64,000 bases of DNA from Microbacterium sp. H1-D42 (GTDB taxonomy: Bacteria > Actinomycetota > Actinomycetes > Actinomycetales > Microbacteriaceae), in assembly GCF_022637555.1 (NCBI RefSeq), contig NZ_CP093342.1, positions 1,116,001-1,180,000 of the forward strand, written 5' to 3'. A program made the position numbers and the translations under genes. The notes beneath the pieces were generated by a model. It saw nothing but the letters and a program-made list of their open reading frames with translations, was not told the origin of the DNA and made no database searches. Below are positions 62,344 to 64,000 of the stretch, in pieces. Each line of letters starts with the position of its first letter. Position 1 is the first letter of the stretch.

Positions 62344-62469
62344 TCAGTCCTTGCGGTAGCCGGAGCGGCCCATCGCGAAGAGTGCACCGAAAGTGGCGAC
62401 GACAGCGCCGACGGCCATGAGCCCGATCAGCCAGAGGATCGCGTGGGAGATGAAGGCGGCATCAAGCAT
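62344..62469 (-). CDS. 41-residue single-helix membrane protein
   Basis: A 41-residue protein with one hydrophobic helix (about 8-32; LWLIGLMAVGAVVATFGALF) and a short basic tail (GRSGYRKD). I do not recognise a family. The reading is supported by TATGCT (62476-62481, minus strand), exactly six bases upstream of the ATG. It is divergent from the rplY leader. Function unknown. Confidence 0.55.
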   Translation of the reverse strand: MLDAAFISHAILWLIGLMAVGAVVATFGALFAMGRSGYRKD

Positions 62470-62494
62470 GGCAACAGCATATCGACGTTTCCGG

Positions 62495-62693
62495 TACGAT
62501 GGAGGAGTTCCTCGGCGAGGGATGAGTCGTGCACGCGCGACACATCCGTGATCGACGCGGTGATGTGAGCACAGTGGTCCTTCGAAGATCACGGGTCTTC
62601 TGAAGATCGTGGCTGCACCTCCTCGTGTCCGAGTCCGAGGCGCCGATCCATGACCACCGCGCGAACATCCCGCGCGTCTGAAGGAGAACCACC
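62495..62693 (+). promoter_or_regulatory. promoter and ~190-nt leader of rplY
   Basis: TACGAT (62495-62500) is the probable -10 and puts transcription near 62507. The leader then runs to the ATG at 62694, unusual in this mostly leaderless window. It holds a GAAGATCACGG / GAAGATCGTGG imperfect direct repeat (62584-62594 and 62602-62612) and other pairable stretches, then a GAAGGAG ribosome site. Autoregulation by the bL25 protein is possible but not shown. Confidence 0.5.
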
Positions 62694-63308
62694 ATGTCTG
62701 ACGACAACAAGGTCCACGTCGACCTCCGCACCAACTTCGGCAAGGGCTTCGCCCGTCGCCTGCGCGCCGAGGGCAAGATCCCCGCGGTCGTCTACGGCCA
62801 CGGCACCGACCCGGTGCACGTCGCACTGCCCGGCCACCAGGTCTCGCTGATCATCCGTCGCGCCAACGCGCTGCTCGACCTCGACATCGACGGCAAGTCG
62901 CAGCTCGCGCTGGTCAAGGACGTGCAGAAGGACCCGGTGCGCCAGATCATCGAGCACATCGACTTGCTGGTCGTCAAGAAGGGCGAGAAGGTCGTCGTCG
63001 AGGTTCCGATCGTCGTCACCGGCGAGTCGTTCAGCGGCACCATCGTCACGGTGGACGTCGCGACCATCAAGCTCGAGGTCGAGGCCACCCACATCCCCGA
63101 GCACCTCGAGGTCAGCGTCGAGGGCCTGGAGGAGGGCGCTCACATCACCGCCGGCGACGTGAAGCTGCCCAAGGGCGCTGCACTGCTCGACGAGCCCGAC
63201 GTGCTGCTCGTCGCCGTCTCCATCCCGGCCGCTGAGGTCGCGGAGGAGAACGCTGAGGAGGCTGCCGCAGCTCCCGCTGAACAGGCCGCCGAGGCCGCCG
63301 CGGAGTGA
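62694..63308 (+). CDS. rplY: 50S ribosomal protein bL25 (Ctc form)
   Basis: A 204-residue protein of the long CTC form. The N-terminal 5S rRNA-binding domain contains RLRAEGKIPAVVYGHG and the beta-rich TL5-type domain follows, ending in a Glu/Ala-rich tail. It binds 5S rRNA in the large subunit. It has a long leader and lies before pth, the usual order. A strong hairpin follows. Confidence 0.95.
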   Translation: MSDDNKVHVDLRTNFGKGFARRLRAEGKIPAVVYGHGTDPVHVALPGHQVSLIIRRANALLDLDIDGKSQLALVKDVQKDPVRQIIEHIDLLVVKKGEKVVVEVPIVVTGESFSGTIVTVDVATIKLEVEATHIPEHLEVSVEGLEEGAHITAGDVKLPKGAALLDEPDVLLVAVSIPAAEVAEENAEEAAAAPAEQAAEAAAE

Positions 63309-63322
63309 TCCGCTGAGATGTC

Positions 63323-63359
63323 GACGGAGGGGGCGCGAGCTGATCGCGTCCCCTCTGTC
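63323..63359 (+). terminator. 16-bp hairpin terminator after rplY
   Basis: Left arm 63323-63338 and right arm 63344-63359 pair over all 16 bases with two G-U pairs, around the five-base loop GCTGA. A T-tract is missing, but the stem is by far the strongest seen in this window. It separates rplY from the pth gene. Confidence 0.65.
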
Positions 63360-63408
63360 ATATCCGGCTCACAATGGTGAGCGACAATTGTCAGCGAGAG
63401 GAGCGAGC

Positions 63409-63993
63409 ATGGCGTCCACGTGGCTGATCGTGGGGCTCGGCAATCCGGGACCCCGCTACGCGGCGACCCGGCACAACATCGGTCAGATGGTGCTCGATGA
63501 GCTCGCCGACCGCCGCAATGAGCGATTCCGCGAGCACAAGGCCGGCGCGCGCGTCATCGAAACCTGGCTCCGCCCAGGCGGCGACAAACTGGTGCTGGCC
63601 AAGCCCAACTCGTTCATGAACGTCTCCGGCACCCCTGTCGCAGCACTGGCGCGCTTCTACTCCGTCGAACCGGAGCACGTGGTCGTCGTGCACGACGAGC
63701 TGGACATCCCGTTCGACAGCATCCGACTCAAGATCGGCGGCGGTCACGGCGGGCACAACGGCGTCCGAGACGTCGCCCTCGCCCTCACAACGGCGGAGTT
63801 CCCGCGCGTGCGCGTGGGCGTCGGACGCCCTCCTGGGCGTCAGGACCCGGCCGACTGGGTGCTCTCGCCGTTCGGTTCAGCCGAGCAGAAGACGCTGCCG
63901 ATCTTGATCTCAGACGCGGCGGATGCTGTCGAGCAGCTGGTCGGCGACGGATTGCTCACAGCGCAGCAGAAGCACCACGCACCGCGCGGCTGA
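63409..63993 (+). CDS. pth: peptidyl-tRNA hydrolase
   Basis: A 194-residue Pth that releases peptides from peptidyl-tRNA. It has GLGNPGPRYAATRHNIG with catalytic His22, NSFMN with Asn71, and HDELD with Asp96. The ATG at 63409 is chosen over an upstream in-frame start for its GAGAGGAG ribosome site. A 10-bp palindrome GACAATTGTC (63383-63392) precedes it and may be a promoter element. Complete in the window. Confidence 0.95.
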   Translation: MASTWLIVGLGNPGPRYAATRHNIGQMVLDELADRRNERFREHKAGARVIETWLRPGGDKLVLAKPNSFMNVSGTPVAALARFYSVEPEHVVVVHDELDIPFDSIRLKIGGGHGGHNGVRDVALALTTAEFPRVRVGVGRPPGRQDPADWVLSPFGSAEQKTLPILISDAADAVEQLVGDGLLTAQQKHHAPRG

Positions 63994-64000
63994 CGTGCGC

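Noticed and set aside
60740..62359. 539-codon plus-strand frame antisense to gnd
   Set aside because: Gly/Ala/Val-rich at first and then Arg/His-rich, no motifs; gnd is unmistakable on the other strand.

Overview
The window is high-GC (roughly 70 percent), densely coded chromosomal DNA from an actinobacterium, most likely the Microbacteriaceae and close to Microbacterium. The basis is gene content and order (tRNA-Gln-glmU-prs ... rplY-pth; rsmA ... ispE; MetQNI; a DUF222-HNH gene; a YtrA-type GntR pair), frequent GTG starts, and pervasive -10-like hexamers exactly 6-7 nt upstream of start codons, i.e. leaderless mRNAs. No plasmid, prophage, insertion sequence or CRISPR array was seen. Genus assignment is inference.

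Layout. 0-12 kb: end of a Gfo/Idh/MocA oxidoreductase, MetY, a quinone-oxidoreductase-like protein, a large membrane-anchored GH67-like glycosidase fused to a polytopic domain, a DUF222-HNH endonuclease bracketed by related intergenic repeats, and HrpA helicase. 12-20.5 kb: a DUF1624-like acyltransferase-type membrane protein; a three-gene operon (CPBP protease, membrane protein, HTH_34 regulator) with an operator-like palindrome in its promoter; aldo/keto reductase; YyaL-type thioredoxin-domain protein and GyrI-like protein; a YtrA-type GntR operon with a clear operator; DUF808 protein. 20.5-38 kb: mostly housekeeping genes (protein O-mannosyltransferase, CorA, RsmI, MetG, TatD, RsmA, IspE, ThrE exporter, ABC-F) with small accessory genes.

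37.3-45.1 kb: a LysR regulator followed by a six-gene operon that encodes an importer and a full CoA-thioester beta-oxidation set (family III CoA-transferase, acyl-CoA dehydrogenase, HSD10-like dehydrogenase, thiolase, enoyl-CoA hydratase): a self-contained carboxylic-acid catabolic module of unknown substrate. 45.1-48.6 kb: a soluble PAS histidine kinase overlapping a response regulator fused to a thioredoxin-reductase-like flavoprotein that has lost its redox cysteines. 48.8-51.5 kb: the MetQNI methionine importer.

51.5-64 kb: RluA-type pseudouridine synthase with a MarR regulator, tRNA-Gln abutting glmU, prs, then an accessory block (flavinylation-type electron-transfer module: FMN-binding lipoprotein, ApbE, NqrB/RnfD-FNR-like membrane reductase; an OmpR/HisKA two-component system; gnd; a mini membrane protein) lying between prs and the rplY-pth pair that usually follows it in bacteria.
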